Source: Carboxylicivirga litoralis (GTDB lineage: Bacteria; Bacteroidota; Bacteroidia; Bacteroidales; Marinilabiliaceae). From it: DNA of 64,000 nucleotides. Positions 55,866-63,964 of the stretch are shown piece by piece. The stretch's first letter is position 1. The number at the start of each line of letters is the position of its first letter. Location of the stretch: the NCBI RefSeq assembly GCF_025499605.1, contig NZ_JAFMVC010000018.1, positions 39,486-103,485 of the forward strand, in the 5' to 3' direction. The notes below the pieces were generated by a model. It did no database searches. It had not been told where the DNA came from and saw nothing but the letters and a program-made list of their open reading frames with translations. A program made the position numbers and the translations under genes.

Positions 55866-56252
55866 ATGAGTACAGATAAAAAGTTGAGTGATAAATTTTA
55901 TGAAGTCTTGCAGCACGAAGGTGTGGTTTCTATAATGTCGTGGGGTATCGAACCGCATCTTGTCAATTCATGGAATTCTTATTTAGTGATTACAGAAGAT
56001 GAACGAATACTTATTCCAGCCTATGGTTTTAGAAAGACTGAGAAAAACGTAAACGTCAATAATCAAGTTAAGACTTCCTTGGGTAGCAAAAATGTTACTG
56101 GTTATAAAGATTATCCCGGAACCGGTTTTATTGTGACGGGCACGGCGGCCTATATAAGTTCCGGCCCTGAGTATGATATGATGAAAGAGAAGTACTCATT
56201 TTTAACCAGAGTGCTGGAGATAACTGTTGATAAAGCCAAGCAGATGCTTTAA
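55866..56252 (+). CDS. Pyridoxamine 5'-phosphate oxidase-like flavin protein
   Basis: A 128-residue split-barrel protein. The pattern VVSIMSWGIEPHLVNSWNSYL and the later GTGFIVTGTAAYIS are typical of the PNPOx-like FMN-binding superfamily, including general stress proteins. The PLP-synthesis-specific C-terminus of PdxH is missing, so it is not true PdxH. It probably binds FMN or F420-like cofactors in a redox role. It may share a transcript with the upstream winged-helix gene. Confidence 0.8.
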   Translation: MSTDKKLSDKFYEVLQHEGVVSIMSWGIEPHLVNSWNSYLVITEDERILIPAYGFRKTEKNVNVNNQVKTSLGSKNVTGYKDYPGTGFIVTGTAAYISSGPEYDMMKEKYSFLTRVLEITVDKAKQML

Positions 56253-56298
56253 TCAAATCTGTTTTCTATCAAATAATTACCATTCTTTTTTGTAAGTA

Positions 56299-56364
56299 CT
56301 TTGGCAAGTTACGTTGGTTGCTTGCCCTTCTATGGAGGGTCCATTCAGGTCAAACTTGCCAAAG
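56299..56364. repeat. Large stem-loop between convergent genes
   Basis: A perfect 12-bp inverted repeat (arms 56299-56310 and 56353-56364) encloses 42 nt that contain a smaller CCCT/AGGG hairpin. It lies between the flavin-protein gene and the minus-strand TraR/DksA-like gene. Neither side ends in a T-run, so it is not a standard intrinsic terminator. Confidence 0.55.
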
Positions 56365-56367
56365 GGC

Positions 56368-56697
56368 TTATTTCGCACACTTCATGCATTTACGGCTTTC
56401 GGGCATCAGTACAATGCGGCCCGGTTGTATGGGGCCATGGCATTGAACACAAACGCCAAAGTCATCATCGTTAATGCGTTCTAAAGCTTCGTGTAGCTTT
56501 TGTAGTTTGGTTTCTGATTGGCGCAATGCCGCTTCATTTACACTTTTATTGTTGATGGCGTCCATGCGGCTAACGCGACCAATGGCATCGTCGGGGGCAA
56601 TAGCCTGAGTGAGTTCCTTCAGCGATTTTATTTTGCGTTCAACGGTGGCAATCTGTTTATTAATCAGTTGTTCTATTTCTTGTTTGTCAATGCTCAT
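56368..56697 (-). CDS. TraR/DksA-family zinc-finger protein
   Basis: A 109-residue protein. The start MSIDKQEIEQL at 56697 is preferred over an in-frame start 42 bp upstream. A coiled-coil-like helix region (about 5-75) is followed by a Cys4 zinc finger: CVQCHGP and CMKCAK, about 20 residues apart. This is the DksA/TraR layout, in which the coiled coil enters the RNA polymerase secondary channel. The tip residues of the coiled coil (AIAPDDAIGRVSRMDA) include the DxxDxA-type pattern expected for DksA action. The protein is shorter than DksA. Confidence 0.87.
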   Translation of the reverse strand: MSIDKQEIEQLINKQIATVERKIKSLKELTQAIAPDDAIGRVSRMDAINNKSVNEAALRQSETKLQKLHEALERINDDDFGVCVQCHGPIQPGRIVLMPESRKCMKCAK

Positions 56698-56797
56698 ACC
56701 TGTTATTTTTGTCCCCAAAGCGTATTTCACGGGTAACATTATTTCCCTTCTTCGGACTTCCGTCTCCCGTCATCAGTCTTCTATTCCCGTCTTTTCC

Positions 56798-57367
56798 CTA
56801 TTTCTTTTGTGCAACGACCAGAATGGAGTCATCCTCTTTAAATTCCTTGTAAGTGCTGATATGGACGATGTTAAACTGTTTTTCAAACAAGGCTTTTACC
56901 TCGTCTGTTTCATAATAATGAAACAGCATGCCTTCATAATTCTCCTGGCCAGTTCCCTTCCAAAAGGTATGTAGCACCAAACCATTTTCATTCAAAATTT
57001 CTGTTTGTCGCTTTATGGATTGTTCAAGCTCGGCAACGGGCAGATGGTGCAGTACTTTATTGGTATAAATGCAGTCGAAAGTAGTTTTTATTTTGATGGT
57101 GACAGCATCCAGCACTTTAATCTTTACCTCGGGATGACTGCGTTTGTATAATTCAGCAAAAATAAACGAATAATCGGAGCCTGTCACCTCATACGTTTGG
57201 CGTATATTATCCAGGTCTTTGCCAGGCCCTATCCCCAGCTCCAGACATTGACTGCCGGCGGGAATAAAACGTTTGAATTGCTCTAAAAACCAACGACCGT
57301 CATAATCGGCGGTCATTTCGAAGTATTGTTTAACGTTGTCTTCTTTTTCAAAAAAGGATTCGCTCAT
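56798..57367 (-). CDS. Class I SAM-dependent methyltransferase
   Basis: A 189-residue methyltransferase. The start MSESFFEKEDNVKQY at 57367 is more likely than an in-frame start 27 bp upstream. The SAM motif is QCLELGIGPGKDLDNI, the acidic strand YEVTGSDYS, and the post-motif YTNKVLHHLPV. The substrate is unknown. It follows the FKBP lipoprotein gene on the same strand, but a terminator separates them. Confidence 0.82.
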   Translation of the reverse strand: MSESFFEKEDNVKQYFEMTADYDGRWFLEQFKRFIPAGSQCLELGIGPGKDLDNIRQTYEVTGSDYSFIFAELYKRSHPEVKIKVLDAVTIKIKTTFDCIYTNKVLHHLPVAELEQSIKRQTEILNENGLVLHTFWKGTGQENYEGMLFHYYETDEVKALFEKQFNIVHISTYKEFKEDDSILVVAQKK

Positions 57368-57392
57368 TTTAATCGGGTTTGACGCAAAATAC

Positions 57393-57424
57393 AAAAAAGC
57401 CCTGATTCAGAAAGGAAACAGGGC
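57393..57424 (-). terminator. Intrinsic terminator of the FKBP lipoprotein gene
   Basis: Arms 57399-57404 and 57419-57424 form a 6-bp GC-rich stem. On the minus strand it is followed by six T's (57393-57398). Confidence 0.78.
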
Positions 57425-57448
57425 CAAAAAGTGTTTGTTAGTATAGGA

Positions 57449-58300
57449 TTAATAGAAATTAACCACTTCAATTTCAAATATCAATATACTGTTGCCCGGG
57501 ATGGTGACATTACCATTGCCATCGTAGCGGGCCGAGCTGCCATAGCACATTTGCGAAGGACAGTAAAACCGGGCCTTACTTCCTTTATTTAGTAGTGGTA
57601 CCCCAACTTGCCAGGCCTCTATTAAACCCGATAAAGAAGTACCACTTAAGGTGCCTTCGTCGAATACATCGCCATTGAGTAAACTACCTTTATAACTGGC
57701 ATCAAGATATGAGCTCGACGTCACATTATCGCCTGCGCCTTCGGTTAATATTTCGTAATACAAACCCGAATCGTCGCGTTGAGCCTCTATGCTATTCTCT
57801 GTCAGATAGGCCGCAATAATCTCCTCATCAATTTCCGTTTGGTCTCTGTCAATTTTAATATGGTATACCATCACTGTATTTTCTTCGCCATAAATATAAC
57901 CGTAGGCATCGCGGCAAAGCTGTGAAGGCGAATAAAGGATTATTTCACCTTCTTTGTTTATTTGCGACATGCCAATCTGGAAGGCATAAGGCAAGGTACT
58001 TAGGTTGGCTGTATGATTCTTGTCTTCGTCATAAAACGATTTTCCATTAATGGTTTCGCTATTAAACGAAAATGTGACTCTGTCGTCGGTATCGGTATCA
58101 TCGCCAATTGCGGCACCGTCACCTTGTTCAATAATCGTATAATACAAGCCCGATGAATGTCTTTCTGCCTGAATATTATTTTCAGCCAGATATTCGCTAA
58201 TGATTTCTTCATCCAGCGCTGCATAATCTACATAATCATCATCATTTAAACATCCTGCCAGTAAAGGCAATAGCATTGCAAATAATAATACCTTTCTCAT
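57449..58300 (-). CDS. Lipoprotein with two FKBP-type domains
   Basis: A 283-residue lipoprotein: signal MRKVLLFAMLLPLLAGC with the lipidated Cys at residue 17. The ATG at 58300 is preferred to an in-frame GTG three codons upstream. Two copies of a helix-plus-FKBP unit are seen: EEIISEYLAENNIQAERHSSGLYY then DEEIIAAYLTENSIEAQRDDSGLYY. The second domain keeps FKBP features (WQVGVPLLNKGSKARFYCPSQMCYG, FEIEV). The first has lost several, for example its loop is shorter. It probably acts as a periplasmic or surface peptidyl-prolyl isomerase or chaperone. It stands alone behind a hairpin-containing leader. Confidence 0.85.
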   Translation of the reverse strand: MRKVLLFAMLLPLLAGCLNDDDYVDYAALDEEIISEYLAENNIQAERHSSGLYYTIIEQGDGAAIGDDTDTDDRVTFSFNSETINGKSFYDEDKNHTANLSTLPYAFQIGMSQINKEGEIILYSPSQLCRDAYGYIYGEENTVMVYHIKIDRDQTEIDEEIIAAYLTENSIEAQRDDSGLYYEILTEGAGDNVTSSSYLDASYKGSLLNGDVFDEGTLSGTSLSGLIEAWQVGVPLLNKGSKARFYCPSQMCYGSSARYDGNGNVTIPGNSILIFEIEVVNFY

Positions 58301-58309
58301 TCTAATCAC

Positions 58310-58750
58310 GTATTGTTTTAATAAATCAGTTTAAAAATCAAAAGCTAACAGCCGTGTGTTATTTCTGTCACCAGCGGTTATAAGCTTTTGATTCGTTTGT
58401 TAGATAGATTTTTTATGTAATGGTTGCTTCACTCATAAAAAAAATGAATGATGTGAAGCGTTATTAATTTGAGAAAGGAGTGTGGCAAAGATAGTTTTAT
58501 TTGAAAGATACTGGTCTTATCAATCGACTTTATGCAATCAATATTTAAAATAGTTGTCTTATCTTGGATGACAATTTTTGATAAATTCTGGTATAATTTC
58601 AAACGGCCATTATCTTTATGCCTCATTAGTAAACCTGAATAATCGTTCAGTGAACACAACAACCTGGTGAAGAGGATGGAAAAGCATGATTAAAGCGGAT
58701 TACATTACTACTGATAGGAACAAGTATGAAAGTAAATAAGTAACAGACAC
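58310..58750. other. Intergenic region with long hairpin
   Basis: This 441-bp gap holds no supported gene. A minus-strand open frame at 58429-58662 has poor coding character. The main element is a hairpin with perfect 11-bp arms (58336-58346 and 58383-58393) enclosing 36 nt. On the minus strand it is followed by TTTTT and lies about 36 nt before the FKBP gene start. Confidence 0.55.
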
Positions 58751-59371
58751 ATGAAAAGTATGACAATAACAAAGGAAGACTATCAGCTACTTTACGATTG
58801 TCTGGCGCAAAATGCGGAGTTGAGTCAGCATCTGTTTACAAGCATTTGTACGATAGTCCAAAAGGAATTTTATCAGAAGGGTGAGTGCCTGTTAAAAGCG
58901 GGGGATATTTCAACGCGTTCCTGCCTGGTAATAAAGGGTGTGGTACATCAGTTTGTATACGATATTGATGAGACAATAACAACGAATATAACGCCGCAAT
59001 ATTTATTTTTTAATAGTTTGAAAAGTTATATTGAAGGTAGCCCATCGATTGAAATACATGAAGCGATTACCGATGTTGAACTTTTATATTTTGAAAAGCA
59101 GGATATTGAAGAGTTGGCAAAGAAGGATAAAGAACTAAGCTACCTGCTATACAAAGTTCATGAGAATATTTTGCTAGATCGTGAAAACCGGATGTTCTTG
59201 CTACAGCATCGTAACCCATCGAAACGTTATCAGTTGTTTCATGAAACGGTGGAGCGATCAAATTGGATTTTGGATGGTACGCCTGACAAATATATCGCCA
59301 GCTATTTAAACATGACCCCTCAGCAATACAGCAAAGAAAAGCGTAATTATTTACTTCAGAAAAATGATTAA
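58751..59371 (+). CDS. Crp/Fnr-family transcriptional regulator
   Basis: A 206-residue regulator. A cNMP-binding beta-roll covers about residues 25-125 (KGECLLKAGDISTRSCLVIKG), followed by a dimer helix and a short HTH (PDKYIASYLNMTPQQYSKEK near the end). It is a diverged relative of the 54978 protein, with similar layout. There are no Cys ligands for an iron-sulfur cluster. It is closed by a terminator, and the downstream gene encodes a T9SS cargo protein; a regulatory link is only positional. Confidence 0.87.
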   Translation: MKSMTITKEDYQLLYDCLAQNAELSQHLFTSICTIVQKEFYQKGECLLKAGDISTRSCLVIKGVVHQFVYDIDETITTNITPQYLFFNSLKSYIEGSPSIEIHEAITDVELLYFEKQDIEELAKKDKELSYLLYKVHENILLDRENRMFLLQHRNPSKRYQLFHETVERSNWILDGTPDKYIASYLNMTPQQYSKEKRNYLLQKND

Positions 59372-59379
59372 ATAGTCTT

Positions 59380-59404
59380 AAGTTATTTCAGGATAACTTT
59401 TTTT
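59380..59404 (+). terminator. Intrinsic terminator of the second Crp/Fnr gene
   Basis: Arms 59380-59386 and 59393-59399 form a 7-bp AT-rich stem with a 6-nt loop, followed by a run of T's. Confidence 0.75.
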
Positions 59405-59448
59405 ACATCAACACCATATTACTTTGTCGGCGAATACAAAACTGAAAC

Positions 59449-60687
59449 ATGAAAAAGACAAAGTATTTTATTTTTCTCATGCTAATTATTGGTTTGAAGT
59501 CACCTCTTTGGGGGCAAGAGGCATCACTTCAACAAAAGCTCGATTGCATGATCGCTTTCAACTTTAATGAGACGACCAATGCCTGGGATCAACAAGTAGA
59601 GAAAGATGCCTATACTTATAATACCAACCATCAGGAAGAAACCTGGACGCACTTCAGCTGGGATGGAGCTATGCAAGCATGGAAGGCTCAATATAAGCGA
59701 GAAACAGCCTACAATAGACAGGGATTGATTGGTGTTACTACTATGTACGAATGGTTGGCCAATAGTTGGGAGCTTAAAACAATGTCGGAGAATTTTTATG
59801 ATTATCGAAACAAGCTGGAAGAAGTGTTGATTTATACTTGGATTCCAGCCAACGGCCGATGGCAGCTTAGCAAAAAAAAGCGATACCGCTATGATACTGA
59901 TGGCAAATGCTTAGCCGAGAATATTGATAACTACCTTGTTGATACAGAAACATGGGCATTGGTTGAAATGAACGAATACACTTATATCAATGGAAGTTTG
60001 ATTCATTATATTTATTCATCAACCTGGGACAATGTTAGTAAGAAGTGGGACTATTCGCGTAAACAATGGTACTTGTATACACCCAATTGGGAACTTTATG
60101 AATTACATACTTACCGTTGGAACAATACAAAAACGGACTGGAGCCGAATCAGCCTTAGAGGTTATGCCTATGATGATAATGGCGATTTTAATGGTCATGG
60201 TACTTTTTACTGGGATGAGGTTACTACCAAATATGATAAAACGCTTCGTGAGAGATACCAATATGATGGCACAATAGAATATAAGCAATTAAAATTACCT
60301 TATGACCGTATGTTTGATCAGTTTTATTTTCACCACAAGGTAGATACCCGAAAGCTGTTATTTGCTGGTCCTGGTAATAGTGAAGAACAGTACCAAGAGA
60401 TCAGGTATAGTTATTCACCGGTAGATCAGTCAACTGATTTCGATAAATTAGTCAATACAAAAATAACCATCTTTCCAAATCCTGCGGCTGAGTTTCTATA
60501 TGTTGAATATTCTGGTAACAACAACCCATTGAGTTTTGAACTTTATAATTTGGAGGGAAAAAAAGTGTTATCAATATCTAAGATATTTAGGCATAAAATT
60601 GATGTTCGCCATATTGTACCTGGGGTTTATGTCTATCGGATTGTAAACAAACAGAATACAGAATCTGGCAAGCTGGTAATTCAGTAA
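59449..60687 (+). CDS. T9SS-secreted protein with repeated aromatic-rich units
   Basis: A 412-residue protein with a signal peptide (MKKTKYFIFLMLIIGLKSPLWGQ). From about 30 to 310 it is built of repeats rich in Trp/Tyr, with recurring units of the form Y-Y-N/D then W, such as WDQQVEKDAYTYNTNHQEE and WSRISLRGYAYDDNGDF. The C-terminal 75 residues form a type A T9SS sorting domain (ITIFPNPAAEFLYVEYSG, ELYNLEGKKVL, VPGVYVYRIVNK, GKLVIQ). It is therefore exported across the outer membrane and released or attached. The repeats suggest a beta-rich binding domain; its target is unknown. Confidence 0.88.
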   Translation: MKKTKYFIFLMLIIGLKSPLWGQEASLQQKLDCMIAFNFNETTNAWDQQVEKDAYTYNTNHQEETWTHFSWDGAMQAWKAQYKRETAYNRQGLIGVTTMYEWLANSWELKTMSENFYDYRNKLEEVLIYTWIPANGRWQLSKKKRYRYDTDGKCLAENIDNYLVDTETWALVEMNEYTYINGSLIHYIYSSTWDNVSKKWDYSRKQWYLYTPNWELYELHTYRWNNTKTDWSRISLRGYAYDDNGDFNGHGTFYWDEVTTKYDKTLRERYQYDGTIEYKQLKLPYDRMFDQFYFHHKVDTRKLLFAGPGNSEEQYQEIRYSYSPVDQSTDFDKLVNTKITIFPNPAAEFLYVEYSGNNNPLSFELYNLEGKKVLSISKIFRHKIDVRHIVPGVYVYRIVNKQNTESGKLVIQ

Positions 60688-60809
60688 AAGGTGTCGATTT
60701 TGGTATGATTTTGTCACGCTGGTGGTAATGTCTGCACGCCTTAAATAGCCTACTTTAGGCTGCAATTTAGATTTTCTCCTGTATAGTCTGATCAATTTAA
60801 TTTTTACAT

Positions 60810-61109
60810 ATGAATAAACAATTAACTGTTGCTTTGGTGATACATATTGTTATCGCCCTGAGTTTTATTGCTGACCCGGAGCATTACTTTCTTTCTTATG
60901 TTGTAGGGGCCATTGTTGTGTTTAATTTAATTGGAATGGCCATAATACAATTTGGAAACAAAGTAGTAGGGGCTTGGATTTTTTTGGTTTCATCAGCCTT
61001 CTTATTGCCCATTGGCTTAATTGGGGCTTATGGAGCTCGAAAAATTATAGACGATGAGAAAAGAACGAGCTTTTATGTCAAAGAAGATTCAAAAGGAAAG
61101 GAAATTTAA
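60810..61109 (+). CDS. Small integral membrane protein of the LemA cassette
   Basis: A 99-residue protein with three or four hydrophobic segments (LTVALVIHIVIALSFIA, YFLSYVVGAIVVFNLIGMAI, VVGAWIFLVSSAFLLPIGLIG) and a charged cytoplasmic tail. Its stop overlaps the next gene's start (ATGG sharing one base), so the two are translationally coupled. No family is recognised. Its place at the head of the cassette suggests a membrane partner of the larger protein. Confidence 0.7.
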   Translation: MNKQLTVALVIHIVIALSFIADPEHYFLSYVVGAIVVFNLIGMAIIQFGNKVVGAWIFLVSSAFLLPIGLIGAYGARKIIDDEKRTSFYVKEDSKGKEI

Positions 61110-62878
61110 TGGCGGCTCAAGAAAATAACCTATCAACGCAGGAGTTGTATTCCCCGGTTGATGCGTATCAAAATCAATATAAACAATTGCACAATGAAAA
61201 TACCGTCAATTTGTTTAATGAAATGGTTGAAAAATCGCAGGTTGATATTGAAGCGAACCGGGCAACAAACCGAAAAATACGAGATAATGACACCAAGACT
61301 TCTGGCATTAGCAAAGGCATTAAATGGCAGACAAGATTTCGAAATGTAGCTGCTTTTTTTATCGGCGTATCAATTATCACAATTATTTATAGTGGTTATA
61401 AGTTGGTATCTGATTATATCACAGTTGAATATATTGTTAGTGTTGGCGTAGCTGTTGTCGTTTTTGTTTTGGCCTACTGGTTATTCAATAAGTTTAAAAG
61501 AAAACTAGAAGCGTTGAGTAAAATTGAAGGTAAATTACTTGAAGTGGCGAAAAAATTAAAGGGTGAAGCCGAATTACAAATGCGTCCTTTAAACAATCTG
61601 TTACTGGTTAAAAATTACCATACAGAACTATTTAGTAAAACTTTGCCACTGATTCAGTTTGATGAAGCATTCGATAATAAAAGGCTTTCTCAAATGATCA
61701 GCAGGTTTGGTTTCAATGTTGCGGCTCATGAAAAGGATATCAATCAGAATACCCGGCATATACAGTTTGGAGAGATAAAGGGGAATCCCTTCTTTTTGCG
61801 CAATTTCCGTAAACATAGAATGGGGACTAAAGATTATAAAGGCTCTTTAACAATTCATTGGACAACCAGGGAAAGAGATTCCAACGGCAATTATCAAACG
61901 GTGAATCATTCGCAAACCTTGTATGCTACTGTCAATAAGCCGTGTCCTTATTTTAATATTCACTCGCAACTTGTTTATGCGAATGAAGCTGCAGACAAAT
62001 TGTCGTTTTCGCGACAGCCTTCTCAAATCCATGAATTAAAACCCAAACGAATTGCTAGTAAGGTTAAAAAGCGAAGTAAAGAACTACAGAAATTAACAGA
62101 AACCTCGATGAAAAAAGGGGGGACTTTTACGGCTCTGGGAAATAATGAGTTTGACGCTTTGTTTTATGCAAAAGATAGGGATAACGAGTCACAATTCAGA
62201 TTGCTTTTTACACCTTTGGCTCAACAAGAAATGTCTAAACTGATAAAAGACAACTGTGTAGGATTTGGGGATGATTTTTCTTTTTATAAAAGCAAGATGA
62301 TTAACAATCTATATCCTCAACATTTGGGAGATGTAGTACAAAATTTAAACCTGAGCTATTTAACCGATATTGATTTTGACAAAATCGAATCTAAATTTAT
62401 AGAGTATCACAACAGTTACTTTAAACACATATACTTTGCTTTTGCGCCACTTTTAGCAATTCCAGTATATGCTCAGCATCAAACACACGAACACATTTAT
62501 GAAAACTTATACGAGAGTAACGTCAGTTTTTATCATCATGAAGAAGCTGCCAGTTGCCTTCCTTTAAAAGAGGTAACACCACCTGATTGTAATACTGTTA
62601 CCATGTATAAAACGTCGCTTATCAGCAGTAATGATGAAGTTGATATGGTTGCAGTGAACGCATGGGGATACCGAACCGTTGATCGAACGGATTATGTTTC
62701 AGTTAAAGGGGGAGACGGTTATTGGCATGACGTGCCTGTTCATTGGTCAGAATATATCAGAGTGAGCCGGGAAACAAAAATGGAAGTTAAGACAAAGGGT
62801 AGTCAGGGCTTTAGTCCGGATGATCGAACTAGTGGCTATGAAGATATTGGAATAATTAAGGCCCGAATAATGAATTAA
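61109..62878 (+). CDS. Large LemA-associated membrane protein (DUF3137/MAG1210-like?)
   Basis: A 589-residue protein with a coiled N-terminus and two membrane helices at about 75-95 and 105-125 (AAFFIGVSIITIIYSGY, VSVGVAVVVFVLAYWLF). A large domain follows, with RHIQFGEIKGNPFFLRNFRK and GSLTIHWTTRER, and further FAFAPLLAIPVYAQ near residue 450. From memory it resembles proteins paired with LemA (DUF3137 or MAG1210 groups); I cannot verify this without a search. It lies between a small membrane protein and lemA, overlapping the former by one base. Function unknown. Confidence 0.7.
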   Translation: MAAQENNLSTQELYSPVDAYQNQYKQLHNENTVNLFNEMVEKSQVDIEANRATNRKIRDNDTKTSGISKGIKWQTRFRNVAAFFIGVSIITIIYSGYKLVSDYITVEYIVSVGVAVVVFVLAYWLFNKFKRKLEALSKIEGKLLEVAKKLKGEAELQMRPLNNLLLVKNYHTELFSKTLPLIQFDEAFDNKRLSQMISRFGFNVAAHEKDINQNTRHIQFGEIKGNPFFLRNFRKHRMGTKDYKGSLTIHWTTRERDSNGNYQTVNHSQTLYATVNKPCPYFNIHSQLVYANEAADKLSFSRQPSQIHELKPKRIASKVKKRSKELQKLTETSMKKGGTFTALGNNEFDALFYAKDRDNESQFRLLFTPLAQQEMSKLIKDNCVGFGDDFSFYKSKMINNLYPQHLGDVVQNLNLSYLTDIDFDKIESKFIEYHNSYFKHIYFAFAPLLAIPVYAQHQTHEHIYENLYESNVSFYHHEEAASCLPLKEVTPPDCNTVTMYKTSLISSNDEVDMVAVNAWGYRTVDRTDYVSVKGGDGYWHDVPVHWSEYIRVSRETKMEVKTKGSQGFSPDDRTSGYEDIGIIKARIMN

Positions 62879-62914
62879 TAAATATAAAAATCAATCAAAA
62901 AAGGAGATAGTATT

Positions 62915-63583
62915 ATGGCAAATCAATTGGATGAAATGAGTACCGAATTTGTCAATGATGAAGGTAGAAATATCAATGTCATTGAAAAGCAATTACCGGC
63001 GAAAATTGGGGCAGGTTCGGTTTTTTTTGAAATAGTTTTGTGGTTGTTGGGTATTCTTCCGGGCTTAATCTTTTTATTTATGAAGATCAGTGCGAAGAAT
63101 TATTTTAATGCTTTGCAGCAAAAATTGCAGCATAACGCCTCTCAAATCGATAACTTTCTTGAGCAAAGAGTTCAGATATTGCAAAACGCTGTTGGTATTG
63201 TAGAGAAGGCTGTTGAACTAGATAAAGATGTGATGAAGTCGGTGGCCGCCCTAAGAAGTGGAAGTGGTGTTTCTGATAATAATCGCAATAATGTGGCCAC
63301 AAATGTAGACAATGTGATGAGCCAAATTAATCTGGCCTTTGAATCATATCCCGATTTAAAAGCACATCGCTCATTAGCAGATGCGATGCAGCAGAATAGT
63401 TATTTGCAAAGAGAAATTACAGCGGCCAGAGAGGTGTACAATGATACTGTTCTTAAATGGAATGCCGATATATTCAGGTGGCCTACTAAGAATATTGTTG
63501 CGGCACATGCGGGCTATACAACACGAATTCCGTTTACTGCCAGTAAAGCCGTTAAAGAACAAGCTAGAGCCACCTTTTTCTAA
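62915..63583 (+). CDS. lemA: LemA-family protein
   Basis: A 222-residue protein of the LemA family. One membrane helix (about 35-58) is followed by the helical LemA domain with FNALQQKLQHNASQIDNFLEQR and NSYLQREITAAREVYND. The usual LemA N-terminal insertion and the Asn/Tyr-rich loop are present, along with a long C-terminal extension through IFRWPTKNIVAAHAGY. LemA proteins are widespread, and their function is not settled. It is the third gene of the cassette, 36 bp after the large membrane protein gene. Confidence 0.85.
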   Translation: MANQLDEMSTEFVNDEGRNINVIEKQLPAKIGAGSVFFEIVLWLLGILPGLIFLFMKISAKNYFNALQQKLQHNASQIDNFLEQRVQILQNAVGIVEKAVELDKDVMKSVAALRSGSGVSDNNRNNVATNVDNVMSQINLAFESYPDLKAHRSLADAMQQNSYLQREITAAREVYNDTVLKWNADIFRWPTKNIVAAHAGYTTRIPFTASKAVKEQARATFF

Positions 63584-63730
63584 CAGTTGCGAAATAGAAA
63601 ATACTTAATTATCTATTAAACTCCCAATTAAAGGTAGTATCCGTAATCGGAAGTGCTACTTCAAGTAAGGTTTAATAGGGCTTCATAGAATTCAAAAAAG
63701 GGATTTTTATAACTCACAAATAATAACAGA

Positions 63731-63964
63731 ATGACTGTTAATTTTACTATTCGACCCAGCGAAACCTATATTAAGAAGCAGATAACTTTAGGAATAATCA
63801 CTACTTTAATTGGGGTATTTGCTTTATTTATCGGGGCCGGTCACATTATGGGCTTGGGCATCCTGTTTTTAGTGATCGCCTCTATTCAAAAGAAACGTGA
63901 TATTACTAAGTACATGACAAAAGTTTATAACATTTATCTAAATCGCTGTTATTTATTGGATTGA
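63731..63964 (+). CDS. Small two-helix membrane protein downstream of lemA
   Basis: A 77-residue protein with two hydrophobic segments (ITLGIITTLIGVFALFIGAG, IMGLGILFLVIASI) and a basic cytoplasmic end. It starts MTVNFTIRPSETYIKK. It lies 147 bp after lemA on the same strand and may belong to the cassette, although the gap allows a separate promoter. No family is recognised. Confidence 0.55.
   Translation: MTVNFTIRPSETYIKKQITLGIITTLIGVFALFIGAGHIMGLGILFLVIASIQKKRDITKYMTKVYNIYLNRCYLLD

Noticed and set aside
58429..58662. A minus-strand 77-residue open frame in the FKBP upstream region
   Set aside because: Composition is not protein-like and it has no evident start signal or homologous motif; the stretch looks non-coding.
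60745..60775. Weak AGCCT/AGGCT hairpin after the T9SS cargo gene
   Set aside because: A 5-bp stem without a T-run; too weak to call.
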